Below, one piece after another: positions 9,455 to 18,727 of a stretch of 64,000 nt of DNA. How positions within the stretch are numbered: position 1 is the first letter of the stretch; every line of letters starts with the position of its first letter. Source of the stretch: Aureicoccus marinus (GTDB lineage: Bacteria; Bacteroidota; Bacteroidia; Flavobacteriales; Flavobacteriaceae). Under the pieces are notes generated by a model. It saw only the letters and a list, made by a program, of their open reading frames with translations. It was not told the DNA's origin and did not search any database. Location of the stretch: the NCBI RefSeq assembly GCF_002954325.1, contig NZ_MQVX01000001.1, positions 1,270,196 to 1,334,195 of the forward strand, written 5' to 3'. The position numbers and the translations under genes were made by a program.

Positions 9455-9637
9455 TTCTAAATAATTAAAACTGATTCCAATTGTTTATCACCCCTTTGTT
9501 GAAAGAATACTTAAATGGTTAACAAGGTGATCTAATTTCTACTTGAGACAGGTAAATCAATCTAATATACCAGAACTCCGGTATTGTTCTCCCTTGCTTT
9601 TAAGTCTTGATTTGTACACATCAAGAAATCTAAGCAC

Positions 9638-10816
9638 ATGAAAAAATCAATTCTGTTTCTATTTGTAATTCTGGCGCATACCATGGGCCTTGGACAAAGT
9701 AAAACCGTTAAATACAAAAGAGCGGATGGCTATGAAGTCACGGTAAGCAAAGACAAAGTGGTCGCCACAAAAACCAATAAAGACGGCTCCTCAGAAACCA
9801 TCACCCTTTCCACCGATGGCCTTTCCGCCAATCATGTCTTTGAAGTGGTTTATAAGGATAAATACAGCAGAGAAATCCGAAAAGAGACCTACAAAGAAGA
9901 CCTGAAATTCAATGTCAAAGGAGAGATCACCCATTTGGGTAGTAAAAGAATGCGAAAAGGCAAAAAGAACAGGAAGATCTCCATAAATCCCAAGGGGCAA
10001 CTCACCCGCTTAGAAGAGCACCTAGGCGGGAAGAAATGGCGCAAATACAAACGCAATAGCAAAGGACAGCTAGTGGATGATAACGATAAAACCATCGAGA
10101 GCTCCGATGTGAAATGTCTAGAAAGTGAGTATGTGGGTGGTAAGCTAAAGACCTTCCGGTCCATCCTTTCAGAAGGCAAAAGTAAATGGGACGAAGCGAA
10201 TAAACCAAAGGATGAGGACGCCAGCACACAGGATGATGGCCCAATTCAATTTGGTTTAAGCCCCGAAAAGCTCGCTAAATACAGAGAAGCAACGAAAGAA
10301 CTTTACGAAACGGTTTGTAGCGATGCCCCGCGTTTTGCCGAAGAGGGAGTAAGCGAAGATGATTTTTTCTTTCGTGGTCGTATCGGTTTAGCCCTGGGGG
10401 CAGAAGGAGACTTTTTTGCGTTCACCTATACCGCTGCCGTTGGCTATGATGACGAAGTCGCCGAAGGCATCCGTTTTGGAGGCGAATTAGGGTACACCCA
10501 TTACGTCGGTAAAGAGACGGATTTCGGGAAAGTTGATGGTGTAGGGTTCGTACCAATAAAGGCCCGAGCTACGATCGACCTTTCGGAATACCTCAATTTG
10601 GATGGCCTCAGTGCTTCCGGTGGTTTAGGCTACGCGTTTGGAACAACCGAAGGGATTGATGGCGGGATCAATTACGACATTGGAATCGGATACCGAATCA
10701 AAGAAGCGAACCTCAAAAGTGCCTGCCAGTGGGACTTGACCTTTGATTACGACTCGATCAATATTCAAAATGGCGCCTTTAATTCGGTGGCCTTTGGCAT
10801 ACGCGTTAGCAAGTAA
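9638..10816 (+). CDS. Large exported protein, Lys-rich N-half and barrel-like C-half
   Basis: 392 residues with a signal peptide ending at about 20 (MGLGQ). Residues about 25-165 are very basic and repeat short turn units (GEITHLGSKRMRKGKKNRK, NPKGQL, NSKGQL) resembling MORN/YD-style hairpins. Residues about 240-392 alternate hydrophobic and Gly/Asp residues (RIGLALGAEGDFFAFTYTAAVGY ... AFGIRVSK) as in a small outer-membrane or beta-sandwich domain. No named family was recognised. A strong terminator follows at 10876. Confidence 0.55.
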   Translation: MKKSILFLFVILAHTMGLGQSKTVKYKRADGYEVTVSKDKVVATKTNKDGSSETITLSTDGLSANHVFEVVYKDKYSREIRKETYKEDLKFNVKGEITHLGSKRMRKGKKNRKISINPKGQLTRLEEHLGGKKWRKYKRNSKGQLVDDNDKTIESSDVKCLESEYVGGKLKTFRSILSEGKSKWDEANKPKDEDASTQDDGPIQFGLSPEKLAKYREATKELYETVCSDAPRFAEEGVSEDDFFFRGRIGLALGAEGDFFAFTYTAAVGYDDEVAEGIRFGGELGYTHYVGKETDFGKVDGVGFVPIKARATIDLSEYLNLDGLSASGGLGYAFGTTEGIDGGINYDIGIGYRIKEANLKSACQWDLTFDYDSINIQNGAFNSVAFGIRVSK

Positions 10817-10875
10817 GTCGTGAATGAAGAACCTGTCACTGATCAGTCATCCTTCCAATTGACTTTTCAGGAAAG

Positions 10876-10901
10876 AGCCCCGCAGAGACGGGGCTTTTTT
10901 T
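10876..10901 (+). terminator. Rho-independent terminator
   Basis: The perfect 7-bp stem AGCCCCG / CGGGGCT with a CAGAGA loop and a run of seven Ts ends the transcript of the exported protein at 9638. Confidence 0.8.
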
Positions 10902-10946
10902 GGTTCTATATGGTTACAATGCCGTAATTTTATTCAACGCCTGCCT

Positions 10947-11402
10947 ATGAATCGATTTCCTTTCATCTACTTGTTCATCTGTACTTTCCTATTCGTAGCG
11001 GACCAGGAAGAAGTGAGTATTCAAGGGCATTGGAGGCTTTATAAAACTGATCAGGGTTTTCCCAATGGCTATCAAGAACTTCTTCTAACCGATACCGGTG
11101 TCTATGGCATTATCGAAGGAATAATGCGCAGTCCAATTGAATACTATACCGTCGGTGAGAACAGTCTGTCTTTCAAGGACCCAGTAAATCCTGCTGGAAC
11201 AGAAACACAGGTAGAATTCGAACTGAAAAAAGACACACTTACCCTCTATTTTGAGCATCAGGAAGCGATATACCTGGCCTTAAAGGACAGCCTTAATCTG
11301 CAACAATTCATTAGTGACGAAATCACAGAAGAGCAGTTCATGAAGGCTTACTTTGCAAGACGAACGAAGTTCTTTAATGGTCTGAAAGAGGGCAATAAAT
11401 AG
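10947..11402 (+). CDS. Small exported hypothetical protein
   Basis: 151 residues with a hydrophobic N-terminal signal (MNRFPFIYLFICTFLFVA). The mature domain resembles a lipocalin-like 'GHWRLYKT' fold: a Trp near the start, then alternating strands and a C-terminal helix. Function unknown. A DUF1905 gene follows 9 bp after the stop, so the two are probably co-transcribed. Confidence 0.5.
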   Translation: MNRFPFIYLFICTFLFVADQEEVSIQGHWRLYKTDQGFPNGYQELLLTDTGVYGIIEGIMRSPIEYYTVGENSLSFKDPVNPAGTETQVEFELKKDTLTLYFEHQEAIYLALKDSLNLQQFISDEITEEQFMKAYFARRTKFFNGLKEGNK

Positions 11403-11411
11403 TAAGATTCC

Positions 11412-11711
11412 TTGCAAGCCAAAATCACTTATCAATTCTCCGGTAAAGTCTGGAAAAGCGGCGAAAACGCAGGTTGGGTTTTTGTTTCCTTACCCAAGGA
11501 TATCGCCAAAGAAATCCGCAAAACCCTGCAATGGCAGGAAGAAGGCTGGGGACGTATGAAGGCCACTGCAATCACCAAACACAAAGAGTGGGAAACTGCC
11601 ATTTGGTTTGATAAAAAACAAGACACCTACCTCCTGCCCCTCAAGGCCGAAATCCGCAAAAAAGCCCAAATTGAATTAGGCGACATCATTGAGGTGGAGG
11701 TAAAACTCTAA
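11412..11711 (+). CDS. DUF1905 domain protein
   Basis: 99 residues from a TTG start at 11412; no ATG lies nearby in frame. The sequence shows the DUF1905 pattern: a first strand with FSGKVWKSGENAGWVFVSLP, a central ATAITKHKEWETAIWF and the end YLLPLKAEIRKKAQIELGD. This is a small beta-barrel-like cytosolic family of unknown biochemical role, often found next to or fused to YdeI-type domains. It probably shares a transcript with the preceding gene. Confidence 0.7.
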   Translation: MQAKITYQFSGKVWKSGENAGWVFVSLPKDIAKEIRKTLQWQEEGWGRMKATAITKHKEWETAIWFDKKQDTYLLPLKAEIRKKAQIELGDIIEVEVKL

Positions 11712-11771
11712 GGCTTCACTTGCCCAGACCGGGTCAAGAACCTTAATTTAGAACTGCCTTATTCAATCACC

Positions 11772-12704
11772 ATGAGCAGACTTGTTCTTATTCTTTTCGG
11801 AGTCCTTCTTTTGTCTAGTAATGTCCATTCCCAAAATTCGGTTGCCATTACCATTGATGACGTCCCGAATACCCGCCTTTTCCAAAAAGATGGTTACCAG
11901 TCTCGATTTCTGCAAAAGCTCGATTCGCTGCAAATCCCAGTCGCCATTTTCATCAATGAACACTTGGTGTATAAAGGAGATTCACTTTCAAAGAACTTTC
12001 GGCTTCTGAGTCAATGGGCCGAAAAAGAGCTAGTGACCTTAGGGAATCACTCCTACAGTCACCAACGTTATTCCGATACCGACTTCACAGAATACTCGAC
12101 GGAAATTGACAAGGGCGAGAAAATGAGTAAGTCCTTAGCCAAAAAGTACAACAAGACCCTCAAATACTTTCGATTTCCCTACAACGACTTGGGCAAAGAC
12201 TCTCTGCAGCATCACCAAGGAAGGAGTCTTCTAAAGGTTAAAGGCTATAAGATTGCACCGTTTACGATCGAAAGCTCGGATTGGATGTACAACCGGGTCT
12301 ATAAGGAATTTTTAGATCAAGGAGAGTTTGAAAAAGCGCGAGAAATCGGAGAAGCCTATGTCTCCAAGACCTTAGAGTACTTTGACTTCTTTGAAGATTT
12401 CGCACGAAAGGAATACGGTCGTACAGTTAAGCACATTTACCTCTGCCACGACAATGCCCTCAACACGGACTATTTGCCCCTACTGATCCAAAAACTAAAG
12501 GAAAGGGACTATGCCTTTATTTCGATGGAGGAAGCCATGACTGATTCCATTTACCAACAAGAGGATCGCTACTACAAGAAGTGGGGAGTTTCCTGGTTTT
12601 ACCGCTGGCAGAAAACCCAGAAAGAGCGGATGACTTATATGCGTCAGGAGCCCTCCACCAAGCAGATTATGGAGCTATACGAGAGTATAACCTCCCAGAA
12701 ATAA
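11772..12704 (+). CDS. Polysaccharide deacetylase family protein
   Basis: 310 residues with a signal peptide (about 1-20). NodB-homology motifs are visible: TIDDVPNT (motif 1 with the metal-binding Asp pair), GNHSYSH (motif 2, two metal-binding His) and FRFPYND (motif 3). Members remove N-acetyl groups from cell-wall or exopolysaccharides. The C-terminal part (HIYLCHDNALN) matches the later His motif. The EamA transporter gene begins 10 bp downstream. The substrate cannot be told from sequence. Confidence 0.85.
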   Translation: MSRLVLILFGVLLLSSNVHSQNSVAITIDDVPNTRLFQKDGYQSRFLQKLDSLQIPVAIFINEHLVYKGDSLSKNFRLLSQWAEKELVTLGNHSYSHQRYSDTDFTEYSTEIDKGEKMSKSLAKKYNKTLKYFRFPYNDLGKDSLQHHQGRSLLKVKGYKIAPFTIESSDWMYNRVYKEFLDQGEFEKAREIGEAYVSKTLEYFDFFEDFARKEYGRTVKHIYLCHDNALNTDYLPLLIQKLKERDYAFISMEEAMTDSIYQQEDRYYKKWGVSWFYRWQKTQKERMTYMRQEPSTKQIMELYESITSQK

Positions 12705-12714
12705 CAGCCCGCAG

Positions 12715-13563
12715 ATGCTAAAAGAATACTTTAAGCTCAACTTAGCCATGCTCTGCATCAGCTCTTCGGGAGTCTTGGTGCGCTCTATTGGCCTGCCTGC
12801 AGAAACCATCATCGTAATAAGATCGATCATTGGAGGTTTACTACTGTGGATTATTCTGCGCACGACAACCAAAGGACCTAGACCCAAAATGCGTTTCCGA
12901 AAAGGTGTGGTGGCTACAGGGGTCTTTCTTTGTCTACATTGGCTGTTCTACTTCTTATCTCTCAAGGCATCGAATGTGGCCACCGCGATGATTTCGCTCT
13001 ATACCTTCCCCATCCTCACGGTCTTTTTGGAGCCTTTCTTCAGAAAGTCAAAAATCAATATCCGACATGTGCTCCTTGGTGTTTTGGTATTGGTTGGCAT
13101 CTTGTTTTTGGTGCCCGACCGAGAAAGCTTCGAAACCTCCCTGTGGGGAGTGATTTTCGGCTTGCTTTCTGCCGTATTTTATGCGCTCCGGAATCTCTTG
13201 CTCTCGAATCAGGTACAGCGGGAAGACTCCATGAGCCTGATGGTCCAACAACTGGTTATTACGGGACTGGTCCTAAGTCCAAGCCTGTTTTATCTAGAGA
13301 ACCCCATCCGTATTCAGGACTTCTGGATGGAACTACTCATCCTCAGCGTCGTTACCACGGCATTGGGGCACACTTTATTTGTCAAAAGTCTGGAAAAGAT
13401 CCGCGTTTCTACGGCCAGTATTATTAGTTCGATTCAGCCTATTTATGGGATCATTTTGGCCATTTTAATCCTTCAAGAAAACCCGCCTCTTAAAACCCTG
13501 ATTGGGGGAGTACTCATTCTGGCTACAGTGATTATTGAAAGCTATAGTTCGGCGAGGGAGTAA
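12715..13563 (+). CDS. EamA/DMT family transporter
   Basis: 282 residues with about ten hydrophobic helices arranged as two EamA repeats; the second ends with GHTLFVKSLEKIRVSTASIISSIQPIYG followed by helices containing ILQENPPL, typical of drug/metabolite exporters. The inner-membrane location is clear; the substrate is unknown. It is probably co-transcribed with the deacetylase upstream. Confidence 0.85.
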   Translation: MLKEYFKLNLAMLCISSSGVLVRSIGLPAETIIVIRSIIGGLLLWIILRTTTKGPRPKMRFRKGVVATGVFLCLHWLFYFLSLKASNVATAMISLYTFPILTVFLEPFFRKSKINIRHVLLGVLVLVGILFLVPDRESFETSLWGVIFGLLSAVFYALRNLLLSNQVQREDSMSLMVQQLVITGLVLSPSLFYLENPIRIQDFWMELLILSVVTTALGHTLFVKSLEKIRVSTASIISSIQPIYGIILAILILQENPPLKTLIGGVLILATVIIESYSSARE

Positions 13564-13664
13564 TCCTAAGACTTCTATTGGAACTTCTTTCTTCGATAAT
13601 ATTAATTCTGCTATCTTCTACCTTCAAGGCCCCCTTTAATCATTTTAAAATGATTTATTCTTCA

Positions 13665-14693
13665 ATGAAAATTCTGGTATTTAATCTAGGCTTGAGTCTT
13701 CTTGGCATGACCACTCTATTGGCCCAAAGAGTTGGTTTTATCAACGACGCTGACGGATACACCAATCTAAGAGCTGCTGCAAGCAGCCAATCGGAGATTA
13801 TTTCCGTGATAAGACAGGGGGAAGAATTCACTTATTATCCTAAGAACAACGCCAATTGGTATCAAGTAGACTTCAAGGGGAAGTCCGGTTTTATGCATAA
13901 ATCCCGAATCAAGAGTTTAGGCCAGCTCAAAGCAGAGCTCAACAATTTTTTTAAGAAAAGTGCCTCAGCAACAAAGGATGCGGTTGAATTAGGCGAGATC
14001 GACAACGAGAAACTATTCCAGTTCACCCAGGATTACCCAAAGGCGGTTATGCAAACCTTTTGTCAACAACCCAAAAGGATTCAGGATTTTTTGCTCCAGG
14101 AATTCGAATCACCAATCCACGACTTGATCGATCTGCAATTGATCTACTCCAGGTTGGAGGCAATAGGGCCCTCCTGTTCGGATGCTAGCAAACTCAAGTC
14201 GGCATTGAAAAAAGCCGCTGGTAAAATGAGAATGAAATTGGATGAATTTAGGCCGAATGCAGTAATTCATCACGACTACCTAAAAGAAATTCCTCTGTAT
14301 GATTCCAAAGGAAAAAAACTCGGGTTCCTAAAAAACGACGACAAAAACGAAGACTACATTTATTTAGAGATCGTAAGAGACAGCCTTGATTTCTTCTATG
14401 TTAAATCAAAGATGGAGATGGAATTAGAAGTAAAAGAAGGATGGATTAAAAAGAATAGGCAAATAGGAACCTACGCCAGAAACTATTCCAGGCCCTCTTT
14501 GAAGTTATACTCTCACCCGACAAAGAAATCAAAACCACAGAGCCAGATTTTAGACCGGATTCCGGAAATGTATACAGTCCAAAAAGTGTATCAAGACTGG
14601 GTGTACGTTCAAATTGAACATGATGGAGTGACCTATTCTGGCTGGTTGCAACCCAATATGCAATGTCCAAATTCCTATATGACGTGTAATTAG
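13665..14693 (+). CDS. Exported protein with N-terminal bacterial SH3 domain
   Basis: 342 residues from the ATG at 13665, chosen because it gives a clean signal peptide (MKILVFNLGLSLLGMTTLLAQ); in-frame starts upstream add only an ill-fitting hydrophobic stretch. Residues about 22-80 are an SH3b domain (GYTNLRAAASSQSEIISVIRQGEEF...YQVDFKGKSGFMHKSRI), a fold that binds peptidoglycan or protein ligands. A mixed helical middle and a possible second SH3-like C-terminus (LYSHPTKKSK...VYVQIEHDGVTYSGWL) follow. It leads a run of small exported proteins. Confidence 0.75.
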   Translation: MKILVFNLGLSLLGMTTLLAQRVGFINDADGYTNLRAAASSQSEIISVIRQGEEFTYYPKNNANWYQVDFKGKSGFMHKSRIKSLGQLKAELNNFFKKSASATKDAVELGEIDNEKLFQFTQDYPKAVMQTFCQQPKRIQDFLLQEFESPIHDLIDLQLIYSRLEAIGPSCSDASKLKSALKKAAGKMRMKLDEFRPNAVIHHDYLKEIPLYDSKGKKLGFLKNDDKNEDYIYLEIVRDSLDFFYVKSKMEMELEVKEGWIKKNRQIGTYARNYSRPSLKLYSHPTKKSKPQSQILDRIPEMYTVQKVYQDWVYVQIEHDGVTYSGWLQPNMQCPNSYMTCN

Positions 14694-14714
14694 ACTTAAT
14701 CGTTAAAGCTAAGG

Positions 14715-15194
14715 ATGAATAAAAGAGGAATCATAAAAGTTCTAATTGTAGCAGTAATGGTCGTGCCCGTTTGGCTGTTCTTTTCACCCAATAACTCGGT
14801 ACCTTCTCAGGAGTATTTTACGAATACCCCTCCTCAAAAATTATTTTTTCACTTTAAAAGTGGAGGGAATCTTAATTACAATTCGGCAGAGATCAAAAAC
14901 CCAGTACTCGTCGATGATTCAAATGGGCTAGATCTTATTCTGGAACAGTTTAAACTCCTGGAATACGACTATTACGCACCTCACCGTGGGAAAGTAGATT
15001 ATTCAGTCTACATCAACTTTGAGGTATATGAAAAATCAAAATTCAATATTAAAATGTCGAGGATCGATGATGACTATGTTTTCTTTTTTAAAAAGGGTAA
15101 GTTCAGAAATAAAACACTTGCAGAAGAAATCATACGTATGTTGAACATTAGCTATACTGAAAGTGATAAGGATACTGCAAGTTCATCCCACTAA
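14715..15194 (+). CDS. Small membrane-anchored hypothetical protein
   Basis: 159 residues. A basic start and hydrophobic helix (about 6-25, IKVLIVAVMVVPVWLFF) act as an uncleaved anchor or signal. The remaining domain is strand-rich (DYSVYINFEVYEKSKFNIKMS) with no recognised family. It lies 21 bp after the SH3 protein in the same direction. Confidence 0.5.
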   Translation: MNKRGIIKVLIVAVMVVPVWLFFSPNNSVPSQEYFTNTPPQKLFFHFKSGGNLNYNSAEIKNPVLVDDSNGLDLILEQFKLLEYDYYAPHRGKVDYSVYINFEVYEKSKFNIKMSRIDDDYVFFFKKGKFRNKTLAEEIIRMLNISYTESDKDTASSSH

Positions 15195-15258
15195 TTGTTA
15201 GTTGGTTTAAAACGGCAGCATGACCTAGATCTTAAATTCAATAACTGCATTTGATAAA

Positions 15259-15972
15259 ATGAAACACATACCAAGCCTCCTCTTACTTCTCGTTTGCCAA
15301 CTACTTTCTGCACAGCAGTTCAGGTATGTACAAGCCGAGAGTGGCCTCGTCGTTCGGGATAAGCCCTCTCTTTCCAGCACCCGCCTTGGCAAGCTAGCTT
15401 ACGGAGAAAAGGTGATGGTTTTGAATTTTACGGGAATTCAGCTCAGTATTCTGGACGAAGGGAAGACCATAAAAGGAGAGTGGTATCAAGTCAGTGGTAA
15501 ATCCCAAAAAGGATATGTTTTTAGTGGCTTTCTAACAGAAGATTGTGTCTTTTCTCTGGCTACCGCAGAGAAACCTAGATGGGGTTCACTGCATGAAGAA
15601 AGGCCATTTTTAAACTACCTCTCCAACCATTTTAAAACGGTCGGAAAACAATACGATCTTAAATACGGAGAATTTAATCCGAATAACATTTGCGGTTACA
15701 CTCAAGAGTACGAACAAAACATTACTTATACGATCAGTGAAACTTGTACGGAAGGAGGAGGACTAATTGAAGAAATCATCTTTCCTAAGCTGAGGCGAAA
15801 GCACATAATGGAATGGGTAGAAAAAATCCATAGTTTTAGTCCCGAAAACCCCCATAACATATGGAAAGAGGGCGATTCTAAATTCGAACCCAAGGAAGCC
15901 ATTCCAGGCTGTTATTATGAAATCGATGAGCAGAAAGACGCTACCACGGTTCGCAAATACTGCGGCTGTTAG
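15259..15972 (+). CDS. Exported SH3-domain protein
   Basis: 237 residues with a signal peptide (about 1-18, ending LLSAQ). An SH3b domain follows (LVVRDKPSLSSTRLGKLAYGEKVMVL...WYQVSGKSQKGYVFSGFL), the second in this run, then a separate domain with several Cys residues (CGYTQEYEQ, SETCTEGGG, GCYYEID, KYCGC) that could form disulfides in the periplasm. It is a distant paralogue of the gene at 13665 only in the SH3 part. Function unknown. Confidence 0.7.
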   Translation: MKHIPSLLLLLVCQLLSAQQFRYVQAESGLVVRDKPSLSSTRLGKLAYGEKVMVLNFTGIQLSILDEGKTIKGEWYQVSGKSQKGYVFSGFLTEDCVFSLATAEKPRWGSLHEERPFLNYLSNHFKTVGKQYDLKYGEFNPNNICGYTQEYEQNITYTISETCTEGGGLIEEIIFPKLRRKHIMEWVEKIHSFSPENPHNIWKEGDSKFEPKEAIPGCYYEIDEQKDATTVRKYCGC

Positions 15973-15985
15973 ACTTTGAAAATCT

Positions 15986-16465
15986 ATGAGTAAAAAGCTT
16001 CTACCAGTTTTAGGTTCCGGACTTCTCGTTTTGCTAGCGTTAACCGGTTTTACGCCTCAAGACAGCATAAATTGGAAAGAGGTTGTTATCGGAGATTGGT
16101 ATGAGATAGGGCATACTTACATTGTGGAAGACGGTAATGAACCAATTCAAATCTCTACCCGTTTTGAGATCGCCTTCACCCCGGACAATATGTACGTTTA
16201 CAATGCATATCTAGGTCAATTCACCAGAATAGGCAAATACAATGTGCAAGGAAATCAAATGTTCTTTATCGACAGCAGTACAAATGACACGCTTAGTCGT
16301 TTTCGAATTTTGGGCAACGAATTAAAATTCAAGATCCGTAATTCCAACTCTATCTACAGCTTCACCAGGTATAAGGGGCCAAACGGACTAAGTGAGTTTA
16401 TCAAGGGTGATATTGACTCCCTCACCTATCGTAAAGCCCTTCAAAAACGGATAGTAGAAGAATAA
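15986..16465 (+). CDS. Exported hypothetical protein
   Basis: 159 residues with an N-terminal signal (MSKKLLPVLGSGLLVLLALTGFTPQ). The body (IGDWYEIGHTYIVEDGNEPI...KYNVQGNQMFFIDS...FKIRNSNSIYSFTRYK) has the strand pattern of small lipocalin-like domains. Its start is 13 bp after the SH3 gene, so it is likely co-transcribed. No family or role is assigned. Confidence 0.5.
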   Translation: MSKKLLPVLGSGLLVLLALTGFTPQDSINWKEVVIGDWYEIGHTYIVEDGNEPIQISTRFEIAFTPDNMYVYNAYLGQFTRIGKYNVQGNQMFFIDSSTNDTLSRFRILGNELKFKIRNSNSIYSFTRYKGPNGLSEFIKGDIDSLTYRKALQKRIVEE

Positions 16466-16516
16466 AAAGCATATTTCAACTTGAAATCAATTAAAGTAAA
16501 CAAGGGTGGTTTATTA

Positions 16517-16837
16517 ATGACTTGCATTGCCAGCCTTTCCTTAATCGCCTGTATTAACGAGAAGAGGAAAACCACCAAGGATTACTTTTTGCCTCAGTAT
16601 TATAGTGGAGTAGTCACCAACAAGTTTATTGACTCAAGCCAGCATTTGTACAAAAAGGTTTTTATTAAGGAGAAGTACGGCACTAAAGTCGTTCTATTTA
16701 ATGGAGAAGTTGGTGGAATGTTTGACCTTATAAAAATCGGGGATTCTATAAGCAAGAAGGAAGGGACTAATGAGGTCCGGGTCAGAAGAAAGAAATTAGA
16801 CACGGTCATTAGCCTACGCTTCTATGAGACGGAATAA
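16517..16837 (+). CDS. Small putative lipoprotein
   Basis: 106 residues from the ATG at 16517 (MTCIASLSLIACINEKRK); a TTG at 16481 would add 12 residues. The segment LSLIAC fits a lipobox with the acylated Cys at about 12. The rest is basic with a strand-helix pattern (YYSGVVTNKFIDSSQHLYKK). It is unrecognised and part of the small exported gene run. Confidence 0.5.
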   Translation: MTCIASLSLIACINEKRKTTKDYFLPQYYSGVVTNKFIDSSQHLYKKVFIKEKYGTKVVLFNGEVGGMFDLIKIGDSISKKEGTNEVRVRRKKLDTVISLRFYETE

Positions 16838-16862
16838 ATCACAAACTCTATAAATTCGAGTC

Positions 16863-17459
16863 ATGAAACGATTTTATCTTATCGCTGTCCTTTGCTTATT
16901 CCTGACGGCTTGCTTCTGGGATGAACCCATTGAAGTGACGCACCTTACCAAGGATTTTAATCTGGCGTGGTGGTCTGATAGCAGACATCAAAACTTATTC
17001 TTAAACACCAATCACAACGAATATGGTGGAGTTGCCATAATCCCAGAAACGGTATATGCTCTTGGCTATAATGACGACTTTATTATTGCCAAGCAATACC
17101 CGAATTTGCAGAAGGACTTACAGAAGAGGTTATTCGCAGAGGGTAAAGAAGGCGAAGGGTTTCGTATACTCAATCCCGCAGATACCATTTATCTTTCTAA
17201 AGACGATCGGATTTACCAGAAAAATGGAGAGTGGTACCACACCAGCAATGGATGGAATCCTCCGCCCCATTTGTTTCCGTATAAAGACTCGACCTATTTC
17301 TATATTGTAGACATTCGAAGCTACGAGAACATCAAGGCCTGGGATATAAAAGAAAATATTTACCGCTTTGATGATCAGGAGGCATTTAGAAGCAAACGTG
17401 CCCAATTGGGGGTGTCTCCCGATTTGGAATTCACTATTTTCAACGAGGAACCGGATTAA
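16863..17459 (+). CDS. Lipoprotein, DUF3997-like
   Basis: 198 residues. The lipobox LFLTACFW (Cys at about 17) indicates a lipoprotein. The central pattern (LTKDFNLAWW...YGGVAIIPETVYALGYNDDFIIAKQYP) resembles DUF3997-type proteins, in which an exported domain has a conserved 'IP..V...Y.D.FIIAKQ' stretch. Function unknown. The next gene starts 19 bp downstream. Confidence 0.6.
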   Translation: MKRFYLIAVLCLFLTACFWDEPIEVTHLTKDFNLAWWSDSRHQNLFLNTNHNEYGGVAIIPETVYALGYNDDFIIAKQYPNLQKDLQKRLFAEGKEGEGFRILNPADTIYLSKDDRIYQKNGEWYHTSNGWNPPPHLFPYKDSTYFYIVDIRSYENIKAWDIKENIYRFDDQEAFRSKRAQLGVSPDLEFTIFNEEPD

Positions 17460-17478
17460 TCGATAAACGATTAAAGAG

Positions 17479-17733
17479 ATGAACAGAAAAGAGTTTTTAA
17501 TCACTTCCTGGCAAAAAGGGCTGAAACCCCTGCTCTTAGTTGGAGTGCTTGTTTTCTGCATAAAGTTTCTTAACGAAGTGATTGCCGAAAGCGGAACGGA
17601 AAGAATGATCCTCATTGTTCTGCTGGGGTATGGATTATTCTTGTTGAGCATTCAATTGCTAAGCTCACTATTTCAATCGGTAACTGATTGTATGTCTTCA
17701 AGTGGAACTGAACTAATGCTTAGTGAAAGTTAG
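17479..17733 (+). pseudogene. Membrane protein gene cut by the IS3-family element
   Basis: The 84-codon frame encodes two hydrophobic helices (LKPLLLVGVLVFCIKFL and MILIVLLGYGLFLLSIQLL). Its last 15 codons (from 17689) lie inside the terminal repeat of the insertion element, so the native C-terminus is missing. The start at 17479 is preceded by the other small exported genes, suggesting it ended their operon before the insertion. Confidence 0.6.
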
Positions 17734-18713
17734 GCACTATTTTTTAGTTTTCTTTTTTGATGATTTTTCCTTCTAATCTGGATTGTTTTCTGTTTGATTT
17801 TCTCTCTTCGTTTTAGGATTCTATGATGCCTTCCTATAAACACATCTTCAGGGGTCACATTGCCGATTGATTCATGGTATCTATCACTATTGTAGAAGTG
17901 TACAAATTCATCAATAGCCTGTTTTAAATGTTCAGGACTGTAGTAATTATCGAGTTTAATCACATTCTTCATGGTTCTGTGATAGCGTTCAATCTTGCCT
18001 TGCGTTTGTGGGTGAGCTGGCGCTCCTCTGACATGCTTAATGCCTTTGCTTTGGACAAAGGCTTGCAGATCGTGGGAGATGTAACAGGAGCCATTGTCTG
18101 AGAGTAACTTGGGAGCTTGGTCCTTGGTTAGCCCTGTTCTTTTTAAAGCCATCTCGAGTGTTCTACTGGCATCTGAGGCTTTCATGGAAGAACAGAGTTC
18201 CCAGGCGATGATATAACGGCTGTAATCATCCATGATGGTGGAGAGGTAATACCATCCCCATCCAATTACTCGGAAGTAGGTAAAATCAGTTTGCCACATC
18301 TGATTAACTCGAACTGTTGGGTCTTTAAAGCGATCTGACGCGCTGATCACTTGCATGGCTGGACCAGTGATCAGACCTGCTCTTTTCAGGATTCTATATA
18401 CACTGGACTCCGAGATAAAGTATCCTTTGTTATCCGTGTAAAGACAAGCCAATTCCCTTGCGGATCTCTCGGGCTGCTCCAGGGCCAGGTCAAGAATGTC
18501 CTCCTGGATTTGTTCCGGGATTCTATTCCAAACCACTCGCTCGGGATTGTACTGATTCTTCAGACCTTCAAAGCCCTCTTCCTGATAACGCCTATACCAA
18601 TTGTAGAAAGTGCTCTTATTGATTTTAAGCTCTGCCAGGGTTCTGTTGACTCCCAGCTCTGATCCTTCCACAATGCGGATGATCTCCATCTTCTCTGATT
18701 GTGAGTAACGCAT
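17730..18713 (-). CDS. IS3-family transposase OrfB (DDE integrase)
   Basis: 327 residues. An N-terminal HTH region (KMEIIRIVEGSELGVNRTLAEL...TFYNWYRRY) precedes the rve integrase core with the catalytic triad visible in QTDFTYF, SDNGSCY and GKIERYHRT. It catalyses DNA cleavage and joining during transposition. OrfB begins 14 bp after the orfA stop in the -1 frame relative to it and is expected to be made mainly as an OrfAB fusion through a slippery A7 run. Confidence 0.92.
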   Translation of the reverse strand: MRYSQSEKMEIIRIVEGSELGVNRTLAELKINKSTFYNWYRRYQEEGFEGLKNQYNPERVVWNRIPEQIQEDILDLALEQPERSARELACLYTDNKGYFISESSVYRILKRAGLITGPAMQVISASDRFKDPTVRVNQMWQTDFTYFRVIGWGWYYLSTIMDDYSRYIIAWELCSSMKASDASRTLEMALKRTGLTKDQAPKLLSDNGSCYISHDLQAFVQSKGIKHVRGAPAHPQTQGKIERYHRTMKNVIKLDNYYSPEHLKQAIDEFVHFYNSDRYHESIGNVTPEDVFIGRHHRILKRREKIKQKTIQIRRKNHQKRKLKNSA

Positions 18714-18727
18714 ATACGGATGGTACT

